Source of the DNA: Halodurantibacterium flavum
Lineage (GTDB): Bacteria > Pseudomonadota > Alphaproteobacteria > Rhodobacterales > Rhodobacteraceae
Reading direction: 5' to 3'
Length of the DNA stretch: 64,000 bases
NCBI RefSeq assembly: GCF_042681825.1
Contig: NZ_JBHUGH010000009.1
Span: 1-64,000 of the forward strand
Shown here: positions 43,680 to 52,697 of the stretch, piece by piece
How the letters are laid out: each line of letters begins with the position of its first letter
Position numbering within the stretch: position 1 is the stretch's first letter
Made by a program: the position numbers and the translations under genes
The notes under the pieces: generated by a model
The model's input: the letters and a program-made list of their open reading frames with translations, nothing else
Database searches by the model: none
Told to the model about the DNA's origin: nothing

Positions 43680-44957
43680 ATGACCATCTTCCTTGAAAAC
43701 GCGCGCCTGATCGACCCCGAAGCAGGCGAAGAACGGACGGGCAATGTCATCCTGCACGACGGGATGATCGCCGCCATCGGCGCGGCCAGCGCCCCTGCCG
43801 ATGCGCAGGTGATCGATTGCCGCGGCCGGGCGCTTGCCCCCGGCATCGTCGACATCGGCGCCAGGATCGGCGAGCCGGGCGAACGCCACAAGGAAAGCTT
43901 CCGCTCGGCCGGTCTGGCCGCGGCGGCAGGCGGCGTGACCACCATCATCGCCCGCCCCGACACCCACCCGGCCATCGACAACCCCGAAACGCTGGAATTC
44001 GTCACCCGCCGCGCCGCCGAGGCGAGCCCGGTCCGCATCCGCCACATGGCCGCCCTGACCCGTGGCCGCGAGGGGCGCGAGATGGTGGAGATCGGCTTCC
44101 TGCGCGACGCGGGCGCGGTGGCCTTCACCGATTACGACCGCGTGGTGCGCGACACCAAGGTGCTGTCGCGCTGCATGACCTATGCCCGCAGCCTTGGCGC
44201 GCTGATCATCGGCCACCCGCAGGACCCGGGCCTGTCGGCAGGGGCGGTTGCGACCTCGGGCAAGTTCGCCTCGCTGAGGGGGCTGCCGGGGGTGTCGCCC
44301 ATGGCGGAACGGATGGCATTCGACCGCGACATGGCGCTGGTCGAGATGACGGGCGTGAAATACCACGCCGACCAGATCACCTGCGCCCGCACCCTGCCCG
44401 CGCTGGAACGGGCCAAGCGGAACGGGCTCGATGTGACGGCAGGCGTCAGCATCCATCACCTGACGCTGAACGAATTCGACGTGGGCGACTACCGCACCTT
44501 CTTCAAGCTGACACCGCCGCTCCGCTCCGAAGAGGATCGCGTGGCGGTGGTCGAGGCGCTGGCCAGCGGGCTGATCGACATCATCAGTTCCATGCACACC
44601 CCGCAGGACGAGGAGTCGAAACGCCTGCCCTTCGAGGAAGCCGCGGCAGGCGCCGTCGCGCTGGAAACCATGCTGCCGGCGGCGATGCGGCTTTACCACG
44701 CCGGGGCGATGGATCTGCCGCAACTGTTCCGCGCGATGTCGCTGAACCCGGCGCGGCGGCTCGGCCTCGATTGCGGGCGGCTGGCCGAGGGCGCGCCTGC
44801 CGACCTCGTGCTCTTCGACCCGGACGCGCCCTTCGTGCTGGACCGGTTCAAATTGCAGTCGAAATCCAAGAACACGCCCTTTGACGGGGCGCGGATGCAG
44901 GGGCGCGTCTTTGCGACCTTTGTCGGCGGACGTCAGGTTTTCGGAGGCGCGGCATGA
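43680..44957 (+). CDS. pyrX: Dihydroorotase-like protein lacking the metal-binding histidines
   Basis: A 425-residue amidohydrolase-fold protein often annotated dihydroorotase (pyrC). The first metal motif, normally D-x-H-x-H, reads D58-I-G60-A-R62 in VDIGARIGEPGER, so both histidines are lost. Near the C terminus, where active enzymes have TDHAPH, it reads SSMHTPQDEE. It is therefore probably non-catalytic and serves as the structural partner of aspartate carbamoyltransferase, as PyrC'/PyrX does in pseudomonads. A true dihydroorotase must be encoded elsewhere. GAGGGGACA precedes the ATG; the stop overlaps the plsY start. Confidence 0.88.
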   Translation: MTIFLENARLIDPEAGEERTGNVILHDGMIAAIGAASAPADAQVIDCRGRALAPGIVDIGARIGEPGERHKESFRSAGLAAAAGGVTTIIARPDTHPAIDNPETLEFVTRRAAEASPVRIRHMAALTRGREGREMVEIGFLRDAGAVAFTDYDRVVRDTKVLSRCMTYARSLGALIIGHPQDPGLSAGAVATSGKFASLRGLPGVSPMAERMAFDRDMALVEMTGVKYHADQITCARTLPALERAKRNGLDVTAGVSIHHLTLNEFDVGDYRTFFKLTPPLRSEEDRVAVVEALASGLIDIISSMHTPQDEESKRLPFEEAAAGAVALETMLPAAMRLYHAGAMDLPQLFRAMSLNPARRLGLDCGRLAEGAPADLVLFDPDAPFVLDRFKLQSKSKNTPFDGARMQGRVFATFVGGRQVFGGAA

Positions 44958-45610
44958 TCCCGGTTTTCACCACACCGCTGCCCCTGCTGCTCGCGGTGGC
45001 GGTCGGCGCCTATCTTCTGGGCTCGATCCCCTTTGGCGTCGTCATCGCCCGCGCCTTTGGCCTTGGCGACCTGCGCAAGATCGGGTCGGGGAATATCGGG
45101 GCGACGAACGTGCTGCGGACGGGCAACAGGTTCGCCGCCTTCCTCACGCTGTTGCTCGACGCGGGCAAGGGCGCCATTGCCGTGCTGATTGCCCGCCTGG
45201 CGGTGGGGGAGGATGCGGCGCAGGTCGCGGCGGGGGCATCGTTCCTCGGTCACATCTTCCCGGTCTTCCTCGGGTTCCGGGGCGGCAAGGGGGTTGCGAC
45301 CTTCCTCGGCACGCTGCTCGCGCTCAGCTTTCCGGTCGGGCTTGCCGCCTGCGCCACATGGCTGGCCGTGGCGCTGGTGCTGCGGATCTCCTCGCTCTCG
45401 GCACTGATGGCGGCGGCGCTGTCGCCGGTCTGGATGTGGCTTCTGGGTGCGGAACGGATGGTCGCGCTGGGGGTCATGCTGGCGGTGCTGATCTTTGTCC
45501 GCCACCACGCCAATATCACGCGCCTGATCGCGGGGACCGAACCCCGGATCGGACGCAAACCCCCGGCCGAGAAAAACACGCCCGAGAAAAACCAGACCGA
45601 GGCGGGGTAG
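44954..45610 (+). CDS. plsY: Glycerol-3-phosphate acyltransferase PlsY
   Basis: A 218-residue inner-membrane enzyme using acyl-phosphate to acylate glycerol-3-phosphate, the first step of phospholipid synthesis. LLGSIPFGVVIARAFG, KIGSGNIGATNVLR and GHIFPVFLGFRGGKGVAT are the three conserved loops. About five hydrophobic segments are visible. It overlaps the pyrX stop by 4 bases (ATGA). The C-terminal tail is charged (Lys/Glu-rich). Confidence 0.96.
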   Translation: MIPVFTTPLPLLLAVAVGAYLLGSIPFGVVIARAFGLGDLRKIGSGNIGATNVLRTGNRFAAFLTLLLDAGKGAIAVLIARLAVGEDAAQVAAGASFLGHIFPVFLGFRGGKGVATFLGTLLALSFPVGLAACATWLAVALVLRISSLSALMAAALSPVWMWLLGAERMVALGVMLAVLIFVRHHANITRLIAGTEPRIGRKPPAEKNTPEKNQTEAG

Positions 45611-45653
45611 CCCGCCCCTGCCTTATCCGTGACCCAACGCTATCGGTGGCGGC

Positions 45654-47024
45654 TCAGTAGCAATATTCGGCGTAGATCCGGGTCAGATCGCCGTGCCACG
45701 CGCCATGGAACCGTTCGAGCAACTCGTCGGCCGGCGTCCGCCCCGTCTCGACCGTTTCCTTCAGCGCATCGAGGAAATGGGTTTCGTCCTGCACAAGCCC
45801 GCCTGCCCCGGGGCGCGCCCGCGCCTTCAGCCCGCTATCGGCAATCGCCACCACCTCGCGCGCGAGGTCATGCATCGAGATGCTGTTCACCCGAGCCTGC
45901 AACCCGTCGACGCTTGCCGCGACGCGCAGCGCCTCGCGGGTTCCGGCGTCCCAGCCCTTGGCCAGATCCCAGGCCGCGTCCAGCGCCGACTGGTCATACA
46001 TCAGCCCGACCCATAGTGCGGGCAGCGCGCAAAGCCTGCGCCATGGCCCGCCGTCGGCCCCGCGCATCTCGATGTATTTCTTCATCCGCGCTTCGGGGAA
46101 AACGGTCGTCAGATGGTCCGCCCAGTCCGACAAGGTCGGCTTTTCGCCCGGCAGCGCCGGCAGTTCGCCCTTGAGGAAATCGCGGAACGACTGCCCCAGC
46201 GCGTCGATATACCGGCCGTCGCGATAGACGAAATACATCGGCACATCGAGCACATAGTTCACCCAGGCGTCAAAGCCGAAACCTTCGTCGAACACGAAGG
46301 GCAGCATCCCGGTGCGCGCGTCGTCGAGCCCCCGCCAGATACGGGAACGCCAGCTTTTGTGCCCGTTCACCTTTCCCTCGAAGAACGGAGAATTGGCAAA
46401 GAGCGCCGTCGCAACCGGCTGCAGCGCCAGCGCCACGCGCATCTTCTGCACCATGTCGGATTCCGACCCGAAGTCGAGGTTCACCTGAACCGTGCAGGTC
46501 CGGTACATCATCTGCGTGCCATGGGTGCCGACGCGGCCCATGTAATCGGTCATGAGCCGGTAACGCCCCTTGGGCATCATCGGCATGTCCTCGTGCCGCC
46601 AGATCGGCGCGGCGCCCAGTCCGATGAAGCCCGCGTCGATGGTATCCGCGACCTCGCGCACCTCGCGCAGGTGCTGGTTCACCTCGTCGCAAGTCTGGTG
46701 GATCGTCTCCAGCGGCGCGCCCGAAAGCTCCAGCTGCCCGCCGGGTTCGAGGCTCACATTCGCGCCGTCCTTGGTCAGGCCGATGATCTTGTCCTGCTCG
46801 AACACGGGCGTCCAGCCAAAGCGGTCGCGCATCCCTTCCAGCATCGCCCGGATCGAGGACGGCCCGTCATAGGGCAGCGGCATCAGCGTGCGACGGTCAT
46901 AGCCGAACTTTTCATGCTCGGTTCCGATGCGCCACATCTCCTTGGGCTTGCAGCCCGAGGCGAGGAATTCGGCAAGCTGTTCAAAACGTTCGATCGGCCC
47001 GCCGCCGGATTGTGGTATGGACAT
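45654..47024 (-). CDS. gshA: Glutamate-cysteine ligase (plant/proteobacterial type)
   Basis: A 456-residue enzyme making gamma-glutamylcysteine, the committed step of glutathione synthesis. Motifs include MWRIGTEHEKFGYD, SLEPGGQLELSGAP, and RTCTVQVNLDFGSESDM. It belongs to the class shared by alphaproteobacteria and plants rather than the E. coli GshA class. Two ATGs occur in tandem (47027 and 47024); the second has the better spacing from GGAG. It follows the leftward rsmE / GNAT / membrane-protein genes. Confidence 0.95.
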   Translation of the reverse strand: MSIPQSGGGPIERFEQLAEFLASGCKPKEMWRIGTEHEKFGYDRRTLMPLPYDGPSSIRAMLEGMRDRFGWTPVFEQDKIIGLTKDGANVSLEPGGQLELSGAPLETIHQTCDEVNQHLREVREVADTIDAGFIGLGAAPIWRHEDMPMMPKGRYRLMTDYMGRVGTHGTQMMYRTCTVQVNLDFGSESDMVQKMRVALALQPVATALFANSPFFEGKVNGHKSWRSRIWRGLDDARTGMLPFVFDEGFGFDAWVNYVLDVPMYFVYRDGRYIDALGQSFRDFLKGELPALPGEKPTLSDWADHLTTVFPEARMKKYIEMRGADGGPWRRLCALPALWVGLMYDQSALDAAWDLAKGWDAGTREALRVAASVDGLQARVNSISMHDLAREVVAIADSGLKARARPGAGGLVQDETHFLDALKETVETGRTPADELLERFHGAWHGDLTRIYAEYCY

Positions 47025-47047
47025 CATCTGGCTCCGATCGTTCGCGT

Positions 47048-47614
47048 TCAGCGGCAAGACGTGTCGCCAGACGCCGCCCGTGTCAAGGCCGGACCGGCCT
47101 CTCTCAGCCAAAGGATGTGCAGCCCCGGCCCCCACTGATCCGGTGCCTGATCGGGCGCCTGATCGAGGGCGCGGAGCAGCCTCCGCGCCTCCAGCCCCGG
47201 CAGCGCGGTGAAGACGTCGAAAAGCCGCTCGGCCCCGGCCGCCGCCACCGGGATCTCAAGCCGTCGCCCGTCGCGCTGCCTGAGGTGCCATCGGGGATGC
47301 GCGCCGCCCGAAAGCCCCAGCTCCGCCAATTCCGAAAGCGCGACCCAGCCGCCCCCCTCGGGCGCAAGATAGGCGATCTGGCCCTCCAGCACCTCGACCA
47401 CCCCCGGCGCTGCGACCGGGCGGGCAAAGCGCAGGCGGCGCAGCGCGACAAGGCCAAAGCCCGCGGCGGCCAGCAAAAGGACGATGCCGATGCCGGGCAA
47501 GAGCCACCCGCCACGCGCGATGAACCAGAGCGCCACAAGCCCCGCGCCCCCGGCAGCGATCACCTCGCGCCAGCGATGCAGGGCCGCAGCGACCTCGGGG
47601 CGCAGAAAGCTCAT
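47048..47614 (-). CDS. Conserved hypothetical membrane protein
   Basis: A 188-residue protein with two hydrophobic segments (about 19-35 and 38-57), then a soluble domain (residues 70-188) with VLEGQIAYLAPEGGGWVALSEL and a C-terminal HILWLREAG strand. I do not recognise a named family; it resembles hypothetical proteins seen in this position in Rhodobacterales. It overlaps the GNAT gene stop by 4 bases, so it is probably made with it. A direct repeat DQAPDQAPDQ lies near residue 156. Confidence 0.75.
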   Translation of the reverse strand: MSFLRPEVAAALHRWREVIAAGGAGLVALWFIARGGWLLPGIGIVLLLAAAGFGLVALRRLRFARPVAAPGVVEVLEGQIAYLAPEGGGWVALSELAELGLSGGAHPRWHLRQRDGRRLEIPVAAAGAERLFDVFTALPGLEARRLLRALDQAPDQAPDQWGPGLHILWLREAGPALTRAASGDTSCR

Positions 47615-48474
47615 GCCCCGCCCGGAACCGGCTGTGCCCCCGCCACCGGAAGCGCCCCCACGACCGGAAGCGGCTGACCGAAGACCAGAAGGTGATAGGC
47701 CCCGATCCGGCGAAAGCCGATCGCCTCATAGGCGCGGGTGGCCGAGAGGTTCGCGGCAAAGAGCACGGCGCGGGTCGCCCCCCTGCCCCGTGCCTCTTGC
47801 AGATGCAGGGCGACGGCGCGCCTTGCATGACCGCGCCCCCGCAGGTCGGGCGGGGTAAAGACGCCGCCCACCTGCACCATGTCCGGCAGCGCCGCGTTGA
47901 AATTGGTCATCGCCACCGGCCATGCCCCGAGGCACAGCAGCCGCAGATGACCGGCCGCCATCGCGCGCAAGACCCGGCCGCGCGATCTTTCCTCCGCGTC
48001 GGGGCCGGGCGGCGCCCCCAGCGCCTCGGCCATGTACGCCACGCCCCATTCGTAAAGCAGGGGCAGGTCCGCATCGGTCACCGCGCGCAGGCTCGTAGGA
48101 CCTGCGGGCACGACCAGATCGGCCAGATCGAGCGAAAAGAGCGGATCGACCGCATCATGTTCCACCGGCGCCCCGCCCAGACCGAGGCCGTCGCAGAGGG
48201 GCGCCACCTGCCCCTCGGGGCCGTTGATGCCCGCGATTTCCTGCCCCGCCAGACAGCGCCCCAAGGCGTTCCAGTCGGGCTGTTCCTCCATATGCACCAC
48301 GAGAAACCGGGGCGAGCCTTCGGGCGACAGGCCGGCGACGCCGCGGATCTCCCGCTCTCCCCAGATCCAGAAGGGCGCGCGGCCCAGATTGCTGCGCAGG
48401 AACATCGTCCGTTCGGCATGGCGCAGCAGGTAGTCCCGCAGGTCTGCCTGATCCCCGGGCCCGGCCGCGCGCAT
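47611..48474 (-). CDS. GNAT family N-acetyltransferase
   Basis: A 287-residue protein from MRAAGPGDQ (48474). The C-terminal half is a GNAT domain with VGGVFTPPDLRGRGHARRAV (acetyl-CoA loop RGRGHA) and LFAANLSATRAYEAIGFRRIG. The N-terminal half (about 1-140) looks like a second, diverged GNAT-like domain. The target is unknown. Its ATG shares a base with the rsmE stop (TGATG), so translation is coupled. Confidence 0.86.
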   Translation of the reverse strand: MRAAGPGDQADLRDYLLRHAERTMFLRSNLGRAPFWIWGEREIRGVAGLSPEGSPRFLVVHMEEQPDWNALGRCLAGQEIAGINGPEGQVAPLCDGLGLGGAPVEHDAVDPLFSLDLADLVVPAGPTSLRAVTDADLPLLYEWGVAYMAEALGAPPGPDAEERSRGRVLRAMAAGHLRLLCLGAWPVAMTNFNAALPDMVQVGGVFTPPDLRGRGHARRAVALHLQEARGRGATRAVLFAANLSATRAYEAIGFRRIGAYHLLVFGQPLPVVGALPVAGAQPVPGGA

Positions 48475-49199
48475 CACAGCCAGTCCCCCAGATGCGCCTG
48501 CCACAAGGTCAGCGCGGCGACCGCCGCCGTATCCGCCCGCAGGATGCGCGGCCCGAGCGCCACCGGTGTCACGAAGGGGAGCCCCCCCAGCCGCGCGCGC
48601 TCGCCCTCGGAAAACCCGCCCTCGGGGCCGATCAGGATGGCGTAGGGCCCCTGCGCCGCGTCCGAAAGCGTCTGATGCGGCCCGGCCAGCGCCTCATCGC
48701 ACCAGAGGATGCGCCTTGTACTGTCCCAGCCAGACAGGACCCGGTCGAGCGGTTGCAGACCGGCGACCTCGGGGACGAATGTTCCGCCGCATTGTTCCGC
48801 CGCCTCGACCGCATGGGCCTGCAACCGGTCCTGCCGGATGCGTTCGGAATTGGTATGGGCGGTCTGCACCGGAATGATGCGCGCCGCGCCGAGTTCGGTG
48901 GCCTTTTCCACGATGAAATCCGTCCGCGCCTTCTTGATCGGCGCGAACATCAGCCACAGGTCCGGCGGCGGCTGCAGGGGCCGCGTCTGCGCGCTGCAGA
49001 CCAGCACGCCGCCACGCTTGCCCGCCTCGGCGACCTCGGCCAGCCATTCGCCATCGCGCCCGTTGAAGAGCGCCACCGGCGCCCCCGCCCCCAAGCGCAT
49101 CACCGCGAAAAGGTAATGTGCCTGATCCCGGCTCAGCGGAACCGATTGCCCTGCGGACAGGGGGTGATCTACAAACAGCCTGATCTTTGCCTGCATCAT
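48474..49199 (-). CDS. rsmE: 16S rRNA m3U1498 methyltransferase
   Basis: From the ATG at 49199 (MMQAKIRLFVDHP) it encodes 241 residues of SPOUT fold. ILIGPEGGFSEGE and LGPRILRADTAAVAAL form the knotted SAM-binding site. It methylates U1498 in the decoding region of 16S rRNA. An in-frame ATG at 49211 with a better GGGGGT site exists, but would begin exactly back-to-back with the ubiA ATG; family alignment favours the inner start. Confidence 0.93.
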   Translation of the reverse strand: MMQAKIRLFVDHPLSAGQSVPLSRDQAHYLFAVMRLGAGAPVALFNGRDGEWLAEVAEAGKRGGVLVCSAQTRPLQPPPDLWLMFAPIKKARTDFIVEKATELGAARIIPVQTAHTNSERIRQDRLQAHAVEAAEQCGGTFVPEVAGLQPLDRVLSGWDSTRRILWCDEALAGPHQTLSDAAQGPYAILIGPEGGFSEGERARLGGLPFVTPVALGPRILRADTAAVAALTLWQAHLGDWL

Positions 49200-49211
49200 G
49201 GAGCCGAGCAT

Positions 49212-50255
49212 ATGACCCCCACACGCCCGACGCCAGAGGCCGCAGGCCGGGAACAAGGGTGCGCAGAGGCCGCAGGCCGGGAACATGCGGGCACAGGGGC
49301 CGCAGCAAGGGCCGCCGGCCAAGGCCCGGAAGGTCATGTGGCCGATGCGGTGCGCGGCAACTGGGTGGATACCCTCGCACCCGCGCGGACCCGCCCCTAT
49401 CTGCGGCTGTCGCGCGCGGATCGCCCGATCGGAACCTGGCTTTTGCTGCTGCCTTGCTGGTGGGGGGTCGGGCTGGCCGCCGCATCAACGGGGCCACGGC
49501 CCTTCGATATCTGGATCGTGCTGGGCTGTGGCCTGGGCGCCTGGCTCATGCGCGGGGCGGGCTGCACCTGGAACGACATCACCGACCGCCAATTCGACGC
49601 GCAGGTCGCGCGCACCCGGTCGCGTCCGATCCCCTCGGGTCAGGTAAGCGTGCGGGGCGCTGCCGCCTGGATGATCGCACAGGCGCTTCTGGCCTTCCTG
49701 ATCCTTCTGACCTTCAACCTGCCGGCCATCGCGATGGGGATCGGCTCGCTGATGCTGGTGGCGATCTATCCCTTTGCCAAGCGGTTCACCTGGTGGCCGC
49801 AGGTCTTTCTTGGCCTCGCCTTCAACTGGGGCGCGCTGCTCGCCTGGGTCGCCCATACCGGCAGCCTCGGGGCGCCCGCGGTGTTGCTTTACCTCGCCGG
49901 GATCGCCTGGACGCTCTTCTACGACACGATCTACGCCCATCAGGACAAGGAGGATGACGCCCTGATCGGCGTCAAATCCACCGCGCGGCTCTTTGGCGAC
50001 CGGACCCATTCCTGGCTTGCGGGCTTCGGGGCGCTTGGCGTCCTCTTGATGGCGGCGGCAGTCCTCCTGGCCCTGCCGGCGGGCGGGCGTCAGGTGGTGG
50101 CGCTCCTGGGCGTCGCGTGCTTTGGCCTCCATCTCGGCTGGCAATGGCGCGCGCTGGACACTGGGGACGGGGAGTGCTGCCTCCGGCTCTTTCGGGCGAA
50201 TCGCGATGCGGGGCTCATTTTTGCGCTGTTTCTTGCCACATCACTTTTCCTTTGA
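49212..50255 (+). CDS. ubiA: 4-hydroxybenzoate octaprenyltransferase
   Basis: A 347-residue membrane prenyltransferase of ubiquinone synthesis. The two aspartate motifs that bind prenyl diphosphate via Mg are GCTWNDITDRQFDAQVARTRSRP and YDTIYAHQDKEDDALIGVKST. About eight membrane helices are visible. The N-terminal 55 residues before GNWVDTLAP are low-complexity and contain an in-frame ten-residue repeat (EAAGREQGCA / EAAGREHAGT / a decayed third), so the protein is longer than usual. A start further downstream cannot be excluded. Confidence 0.92.
   Translation: MTPTRPTPEAAGREQGCAEAAGREHAGTGAAARAAGQGPEGHVADAVRGNWVDTLAPARTRPYLRLSRADRPIGTWLLLLPCWWGVGLAAASTGPRPFDIWIVLGCGLGAWLMRGAGCTWNDITDRQFDAQVARTRSRPIPSGQVSVRGAAAWMIAQALLAFLILLTFNLPAIAMGIGSLMLVAIYPFAKRFTWWPQVFLGLAFNWGALLAWVAHTGSLGAPAVLLYLAGIAWTLFYDTIYAHQDKEDDALIGVKSTARLFGDRTHSWLAGFGALGVLLMAAAVLLALPAGGRQVVALLGVACFGLHLGWQWRALDTGDGECCLRLFRANRDAGLIFALFLATSLFL
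49235..49314 (+). repeat. 30-bp tandem repeat at the 5' end of ubiA, about 2.6 copies
   Basis: A 21-base identical core occurs at 49235-49255 and again at 49265-49285, exactly 30 bases apart; a third, decayed copy starts near 49295. The period keeps the ubiA frame and adds ten residues per copy. Confidence 0.85.
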
Positions 50256-50283
50256 TTGATCCTTTTGTGCCACAGCCGTTAGG

Positions 50284-50324
50284 TGTGCCGCGAAGGGTCA
50301 CGGCCGCAAGATGTGCCGCGAAGG
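50284..50324 (+). repeat. Direct repeat in the leader of the OmpA-family gene
   Basis: TGTGCCGCGAAGG occurs at 50284-50296 and 50312-50324, 28 bases apart, between the ubiA stop and the next ATG. The second copy ends 17 bases before the start codon, next to the ribosome binding site. Confidence 0.75.
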
Positions 50325-50341
50325 AATGAGGGAAGATCACC

Positions 50342-52267
50342 ATGCGCCACAAACAGGGCCTTATCGCAGTCGCGGCTTTTACCGGCGCGGCGGGGCTCTG
50401 CTTTGCCGGCGCACTCTGGGCGGTCACGGTGATCGAGGACCGCTCGGAAGAGGCCGTGCGGCACGCGCTCCGGATCGAGGGCCATGACTGGGTCGAGGTC
50501 GCGACCGACGGGTTGCAGGTCACGCTGACCGGACAGGCAGAGTCCGAGGCGACGCGGTTCCGCGCCCTCGCCGCCAGCGGCGAGGTGGTGGACAGTTCCC
50601 GACTGGTGGACCTGATGACGGTCGCCGAGGCCGCCGTGATCGAGCCGCCGCGCTTTCAGCTCGAGATCCTGCGCAATGACGACGGCATCCAGCTGATCGG
50701 CCTTGCGCCCCTGACCGAGGATGAAACCGCCATCGCCACCGCGATCGAACGCGCGGCCCCCGGCGCGCATGTGATCGACATGCTGGAAACCGCCGACTAT
50801 CCGGTGCCCGCCACCTGGGACGCCGCCGTGATGTTCGGGCTGGAGGCGCTGCAACTCCTGCCCCGGTCCAAGATCTCGGTCAGCCCCGATCGCGTGGCGG
50901 TCACCGCCTCGGCCGACAGCCCCGAGGGGCGGCGGGCGCTGGAAACCCAGTTGAACGGCATGGCGCCCGAAGGGGTGCGCGTCGCGCTCAACATCTCGGC
51001 CCCGCGCCCGGTGATCGCGCCCTTCACCCTGCGTTTCGTGGTGGATGAGGCCGGCGCGCGGTTCGACACCTGTTCCGCCGACAGCGACCGCGCGCGCGCG
51101 CGCATCCTCTCTGCCGCCGCGATGGCGGGGGTCGAGGGGCGCCCGCCCTGCACCGTGGGCCTAGGGGTCCCCTCGCCGAACTGGGCCGAGGCGGTGGCGC
51201 TGGCCATCGCCGCCACCCGCGAGCTTGGCGCCGCGACCGTCAGCTTTTCCGACACCGATGTGTCGCTGATTGCCGAGGATACGGTCGAACAGGCCGATTT
51301 CGACCGGGTGGTGGGGGAATTGCAGACCGCCCTGCCCGAGGTCTTTTCGCTTCGCGCCGTTCTGCCGGAACGCCCTGTCGAAAACGCAGCACCCCAGGGG
51401 CCTGCCGAATTCACCGCTGTCCTGAACGAAGAGGGGCGCGTGCAACTGCGCGGCCGGGTCGCCGACGAACGGATGCGCGACGCGGTCGACAACTATGCCA
51501 AGGCGCGCTTTGGCGGCGAGGCCGTCTATACCGCGACCCGCTTTGACCCCGACCTGCCCAATGGCTGGCCCATCCGGGTGCTCGGCGCGCTGGAGGCATT
51601 GGGCGAGCTTCATTCCGGGCAGGTGACGGTACGCCCCGAAACGGTCGAGATCCGCGGCATCACCGGCAGTCAGGAAGGCCGCGACGCGGTGGCCCGCATC
51701 CTGTCCGAAAAGCTGGGACAGGGGCAGAACTACCGGATCGACGTGACCTATGACGAAAGCCTCGATCCCGTGGCGGCCCTGCCCACGCCCGAGGAATGTG
51801 TGGCGCGCATCAACGCCCATTTGGCGGAACGCAAGATCAGCTTTGCACCGGGCAGCGCCAATATCGAACCGGGGGCGCGGGCGACGCTCGACAATATCGC
51901 GGATGTGATGCGCGAATGTCTGGACGTGGAAATGGAGATCGGCGGCCATACCGACAGTCAGGGCCGCGAGGAAATGAACCTCCGGCTTTCGCAGCAACGG
52001 GCGCAGGCGGTGCTTCAGGCGCTGATGGCGCGCCGCATCCCGGTCGGGAACCTGACGGCGCGCGGCTATGGCCCGGCCGAACCCATTGCCGACAATGGCA
52101 CCGAAGAGGGGCGCGAGGCCAATCGCCGGATCGAGTTCACGCTCATCGCCCCCCCGGCCGAGGATGTGGCCGAGGATGTGCCGGTGGATGAGGCCGATAT
52201 CGTCGTGACGGCGCAAGAGGCCGGCGAGGATACGCCCCGCCCCCGCACCCGCCCCGAAACGGACTGA
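50342..52267 (+). CDS. Large OmpA-family protein with BON-like repeats
   Basis: A 641-residue envelope protein. An N-terminal hydrophobic segment (residues 7-28) acts as signal anchor. Several BON-like alpha/beta repeats follow (for example VEVATDGLQVTLTGQAESEATR, ISVSPDRVAVTASADSPEGR, TVRPETVEIRGITGSQEGR). The C-terminal OmpA domain has ISFAPGSANIEPGA, GHTDSQG and the LSQQRAQAV arginine helix that binds peptidoglycan diaminopimelate. It likely tethers the envelope. GAGGGAAGA precedes the ATG. It follows ubiA on the same strand. Confidence 0.9.
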   Translation: MRHKQGLIAVAAFTGAAGLCFAGALWAVTVIEDRSEEAVRHALRIEGHDWVEVATDGLQVTLTGQAESEATRFRALAASGEVVDSSRLVDLMTVAEAAVIEPPRFQLEILRNDDGIQLIGLAPLTEDETAIATAIERAAPGAHVIDMLETADYPVPATWDAAVMFGLEALQLLPRSKISVSPDRVAVTASADSPEGRRALETQLNGMAPEGVRVALNISAPRPVIAPFTLRFVVDEAGARFDTCSADSDRARARILSAAAMAGVEGRPPCTVGLGVPSPNWAEAVALAIAATRELGAATVSFSDTDVSLIAEDTVEQADFDRVVGELQTALPEVFSLRAVLPERPVENAAPQGPAEFTAVLNEEGRVQLRGRVADERMRDAVDNYAKARFGGEAVYTATRFDPDLPNGWPIRVLGALEALGELHSGQVTVRPETVEIRGITGSQEGRDAVARILSEKLGQGQNYRIDVTYDESLDPVAALPTPEECVARINAHLAERKISFAPGSANIEPGARATLDNIADVMRECLDVEMEIGGHTDSQGREEMNLRLSQQRAQAVLQALMARRIPVGNLTARGYGPAEPIADNGTEEGREANRRIEFTLIAPPAEDVAEDVPVDEADIVVTAQEAGEDTPRPRTRPETD

Positions 52268-52376
52268 ACGTGGCGAAACGCGCCACCGCCTCGGGCCCGG
52301 CGGATCAGGAATGCGGTTTGCACGCGCGCGGGGCGCCGGATAAGGTCTGCCCCGCTGTCGCGACAGGGGACCATAC

Positions 52377-52694
52377 ATGAACCGCACCGAATTCATCGCC
52401 GCCGTGGCGGTCATCCTCTTCATCGCCTTCGCGGCGGGATGGTTTGCCTATTGGCTGCTGCACAGGTTCACCCGCGTCAGCGCATCCGACCTGAACGAAC
52501 TCGACGGGATGGCGCGCGCGCTGCACGATGCGGAAGAGGCCCGCGACGAGGCGATCACCTATCTGCAGCAGCGCGAGGCGGAACTGACCCGGCAGCTCAG
52601 CCAGACCGAGGCGGAACTGCGCGCCGCGATGGAAGGGTTGCGCGAGGCCCGGCAAGAGGTCGAACGCCTGCGGGACCGCCTGTCGGAAGGGTAA
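52377..52694 (+). CDS. Small membrane protein with coiled-coil tail
   Basis: A 105-residue protein with one membrane helix (FIAAVAVILFIAFAAGWFAYWLL) and a Glu/Arg-rich heptad-like coiled coil over residues 40-105. The function is unknown; it resembles conserved hypothetical proteins of Rhodobacterales. It lies 110 bases after the OmpA-family gene and stops 3 bases before the convergent moaE stop, so it may be part of the same envelope unit. Confidence 0.75.
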   Translation: MNRTEFIAAVAVILFIAFAAGWFAYWLLHRFTRVSASDLNELDGMARALHDAEEARDEAITYLQQREAELTRQLSQTEAELRAAMEGLREARQEVERLRDRLSEG

Positions 52695-52697
52695 GCC

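Noticed and set aside
51088..51104. A short alternating GC run that might form Z-DNA
   Set aside because: It encodes Arg-Ala-Arg-Ala within the OmpA-family gene and is explained by codon use.
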